Assembly (NCBI GenBank): GCA_035995205.1
Contig: DASYKS010000037.1
Coordinates: 22,803-86,802 of the forward strand
Origin: DASYKS01 sp035995205
Lineage (GTDB): Bacteria > Acidobacteriota > Thermoanaerobaculia > Multivoradales > UBA5704
Direction of reading: 5' to 3'
Length of the DNA stretch: 64,000 nucleotides
Shown piece after piece: positions 62,490-64,000 of the stretch (positions within the stretch are counted from its first letter, which is position 1; each line of letters starts with the position of its first letter). Made by a program: the position numbers and the translations under genes. The notes beneath the pieces were generated by a model. The model was not told the origin of the DNA, made no database searches, and was given only the letters and a program-made list of their open reading frames with translations.

Positions 62490-62695
62490 GGGGTGTATCT
62501 CTTAGGCACGTCAGAAGTTCCGGTTCGGCGAAACGCCCCCGGTCAAGGGACGGCAGATCATAGCGTCTCGCCTGCTCAAAAGTGAATCAACGTGCTGCGC
62601 TTGACTTCAGGGTAACCGTGCCGCGATCCGTTGTCGTCAGTTTTCGGAAACGTCTTGGGCCGCGGCGCCGGCCCGGGCGCTCGGCAGCGGGTGTT

Positions 62696-62899
62696 TTAGC
62701 TGCGCGCCTCTTCCGGATCGAAGATCTCTTCGATCGACATCTTGAACAGGCGCGAGATGCGAAAGGCGAGCGGCAGGCTGGGATCGTATTTGCCGATCTC
62801 GATGGCGTTGACGGTCTGCCGCGAGACCTCCAGCCGTTGGGCCAGGTCGGCCTGCGTCCAGTTGTACTCGGCGCGCAGAACCTTCAGCCGGTTCTTCAC
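62696..62899 (-). CDS. XRE-family HTH regulator
   Basis: A 67-residue helix-turn-helix protein from a GTG. Residues 1-55 (LRAEYNWTQADLAQRLEVSR, QTVNAIEIGKYDPSLPLAFR) are a Cro/C1-type domain of the small YozG kind, which often sits beside a membrane protein. Its GTG overlaps the stop of the upstream membrane protein gene by four bases (GTGA). It probably represses this pair. Confidence 0.9.
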   Translation of the reverse strand: MKNRLKVLRAEYNWTQADLAQRLEVSRQTVNAIEIGKYDPSLPLAFRISRLFKMSIEEIFDPEEARS

Positions 62900-63312
62900 G
62901 AGAACCTCCGGAGGCCGAGCCAGACGCCCACGGAGTGGGTGAGGACCATCGCGGAGAAGACGTAGGCGAAGCCTGTTACCGACGCCGCGCCGCTCACCGC
63001 CAGGAGCCAATACGACAGGCCTCCGAACACGCCGACCCCGAACGCGAGGGCGAGCGCCTCGACTTCGATCTTTCTCCGCAGCTCGTCGGTCTCCAGCAGG
63101 AATCGGCGATACGCGAGAACCGTCGGGAGGCCGAGAAGCGCGGTGCCGGTCACCCCCGCGGCGATGGCGCCGAGGGGCCAGTCCATCTTCTTGATCCCCA
63201 GCGAGACGGTGATGAAAGCGAGCGCCCAGACCAACGACCAGATCGTAACCTGCCGCCGGTTTCGTCGATCGCGCTGGGGGATTGAGCAGCTTCCGGGAGA
63301 GTCGTCGGTCAT
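62896..63312 (-). CDS. Four-span membrane protein paired with the XRE regulator
   Basis: A 138-residue protein with hydrophobic helices at about 22-40 (TIWSLVWALAFITVSLGI), 45-65 (LGAIAAGVTGTALLGLPTVL), 85-105 and 112-130. A charged segment (RRFLLETDELRRKIEVEA) joins the second and third. Small XRE regulators are often coupled to such proteins. The ATG at 63312 is preferred; longer starts would run into the IS end. The function is unknown. Confidence 0.75.
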   Translation of the reverse strand: MTDDSPGSCSIPQRDRRNRRQVTIWSLVWALAFITVSLGIKKMDWPLGAIAAGVTGTALLGLPTVLAYRRFLLETDELRRKIEVEALALAFGVGVFGGLSYWLLAVSGAASVTGFAYVFSAMVLTHSVGVWLGLRRFS

Positions 63313-63344
63313 TCTCACAGGTTGTGTCTCCTTGTCGTAAATAT

Positions 63345-63982
63345 CCCCCGGCAAAGCCGGGGGCTTTAGTTCGTGAGCCGCTCAAAGCGGCTGGCGGGGT
63401 CGCTAACGCGGCCCCATGAATCCAGGGGCCACCCTTCGGTGGCCGGCTATCTCCAAAGACCGAGCTGGTCTATTCGCGCGTCTTCCTTCTCCTGGTTACG
63501 GATGTACTCGCGGATCACCGTCTCGTCGCGACCCACCGTCGAGACGAAGTAACCCCGCGCCCAAAAGTGTTCCCCCACGAAGCTCCGTTTTCGTTCGCCG
63601 TACACCCGTGCCAGATGGATCGCGCTTTTGCCTTTGATGAACCCGACCACCTGGGATACCGCGTACTTCGGTGGAATCGCCACCAGCATATGCACATGGT
63701 CCGGCATCAAATGGCCCTCCTCAACCCGGCTCTCCTTCTGCGCCGCCAACCGGCGAAATACCTCGCCTAGATGCCGACGCAGCTCGCCGTACAGCGTCTT
63801 CCGGCGGCACTTCGGAATGAACACCACATGGTATTTGCACTCCCATACGCTGTGGCTCAAACTCTCCAACTTGTCCATCGTGGACCTTCCTTTCGCGTGC
63901 TTGGCGGCTCACGATCGGAAGTCTCTGCGATGGACACCTACGGAATCGTCAAACTTCTACTGCCTCCCCGGCAGAGCCGGGG
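63345..63982. mobile_element. IS200/IS605-type element with hairpin ends
   Basis: The hairpins CCCCCGGC-AAA-GCCGGGGG (63345-63363) and CCCCGGC-AGA-GCCGGGG (63966-63982) flank a single tnpA gene, the arrangement of IS200-group elements, whose ends are recognised as subterminal hairpins. Other small hairpins lie inside the left end (AGCCGCTCAAAGCGGCT; GGCCACCCTTCGGTGGCC beside the tnpA stop). The true boundaries are uncertain by some tens of bases. No tnpB is seen. Confidence 0.7.
63447..63878 (-). CDS. tnpA: IS200/IS605-family TnpA transposase
   Basis: A 143-residue single-strand transposase. The metal-binding HUH motif is His61-Val-His63 in HLMPDHVHMLVAIP, and the nucleophile is Tyr125 in VIREYIRNQEKED. 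YHVVFIPKCRRKTLYG is the usual first strand, and the length fits full-length TnpA. It moves DNA between hairpin ends as single strands. No insertion target can be determined. It could also act on small REP-like repeats, but the palindromic repeats at 34 and 13181 do not share its hairpins. Confidence 0.92.
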   Translation of the reverse strand: MDKLESLSHSVWECKYHVVFIPKCRRKTLYGELRRHLGEVFRRLAAQKESRVEEGHLMPDHVHMLVAIPPKYAVSQVVGFIKGKSAIHLARVYGERKRSFVGEHFWARGYFVSTVGRDETVIREYIRNQEKEDARIDQLGLWR

Positions 63983-64000
63983 GAACTCTCAACGGATTAG

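Noticed and set aside
63447..63878. A RAYT transposase acting on the palindromic repeats at 34 and 13181
   Set aside because: The hairpins at its own ends do not resemble those repeats, and its sequence fits ordinary IS200-type TnpA.

Overview
The window is GC-rich chromosomal DNA, most likely from an Acidobacteriota member (possibly the Thermoanaerobaculia or a relative). This placement is inferred from gene content: three MacB-type ADOP permeases, two of them paired with PadR repressors, two DUF885 peptidase-like proteins, ELWxxDGT and Asp-box secreted beta-propellers, a CHAT/TPR protein next to an ECF sigma factor, and a carboxypeptidase-regulatory-domain protein. No rRNA, tRNA or CRISPR array was seen.

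Layout. 0-0.6 kb: a palindromic repeat and a decayed PIN toxin. 0.7-6.15 kb (minus): a CHAT/TPR protein, a small unknown protein, an ECF sigma factor and a zinc-finger anti-sigma factor, probably one operon. 6.4-8.1 kb: a frameshifted secreted lectin and a toxin-antitoxin pair with a frameshifted toxin. 8.2-11.7 kb: ADOP-PadR and a VOC protein. 11.7-13.3 kb: a decayed stretch holding gene fragments, two facing arrays of 21-bp repeats and a second copy of the palindromic repeat. 13.3-16.8 kb (minus): a LodA/LodB-like quinoprotein oxidase pair. 17-28 kb: secreted beta-propeller proteins, a DUF885 protein, a BrnTA module, a RibD/DHFR-like reductase and a nearby fragment of a paralogue. 28.3-30.9 kb: a DUF4157 (eCIS-type) protein and a BBE-like flavoprotein. 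31-38.7 kb: PadR-ADOP, two further PIN modules, a secreted regulatory-domain protein and a membrane protein.

38.8-47.6 kb is the most notable region. A divergent pair of transcription units encodes a DUF3419/BtaA-like aminocarboxypropyltransferase and a GNAT protein in one direction. In the other direction lie two radical SAM proteins, a serine-palmitoyltransferase-like enzyme, a FemAB/GNAT-type N-acyltransferase and a 3-ketosphinganine-reductase-like SDR. Together they look like a pathway for a modified sphingoid or amino-lipid.

47.7-58.7 kb holds a DUF4199 membrane protein, a periplasmic binding protein, a D-aminoacylase-like amidohydrolase, a secreted lysyl-endopeptidase-like protease, and a second DUF885 gene coupled to an ADOP gene interrupted by an in-frame stop. 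58.7-62.5 kb (minus) is a kaiC-kaiB-hybrid histidine kinase operon without kaiA. The window ends with an XRE regulator/membrane protein pair and an IS200/IS605-type element with hairpin ends.

Several genes carry single frameshifts or stops (lectin, two PIN toxins, one ADOP). These may be real decay or assembly errors, and the sequence alone cannot tell which.
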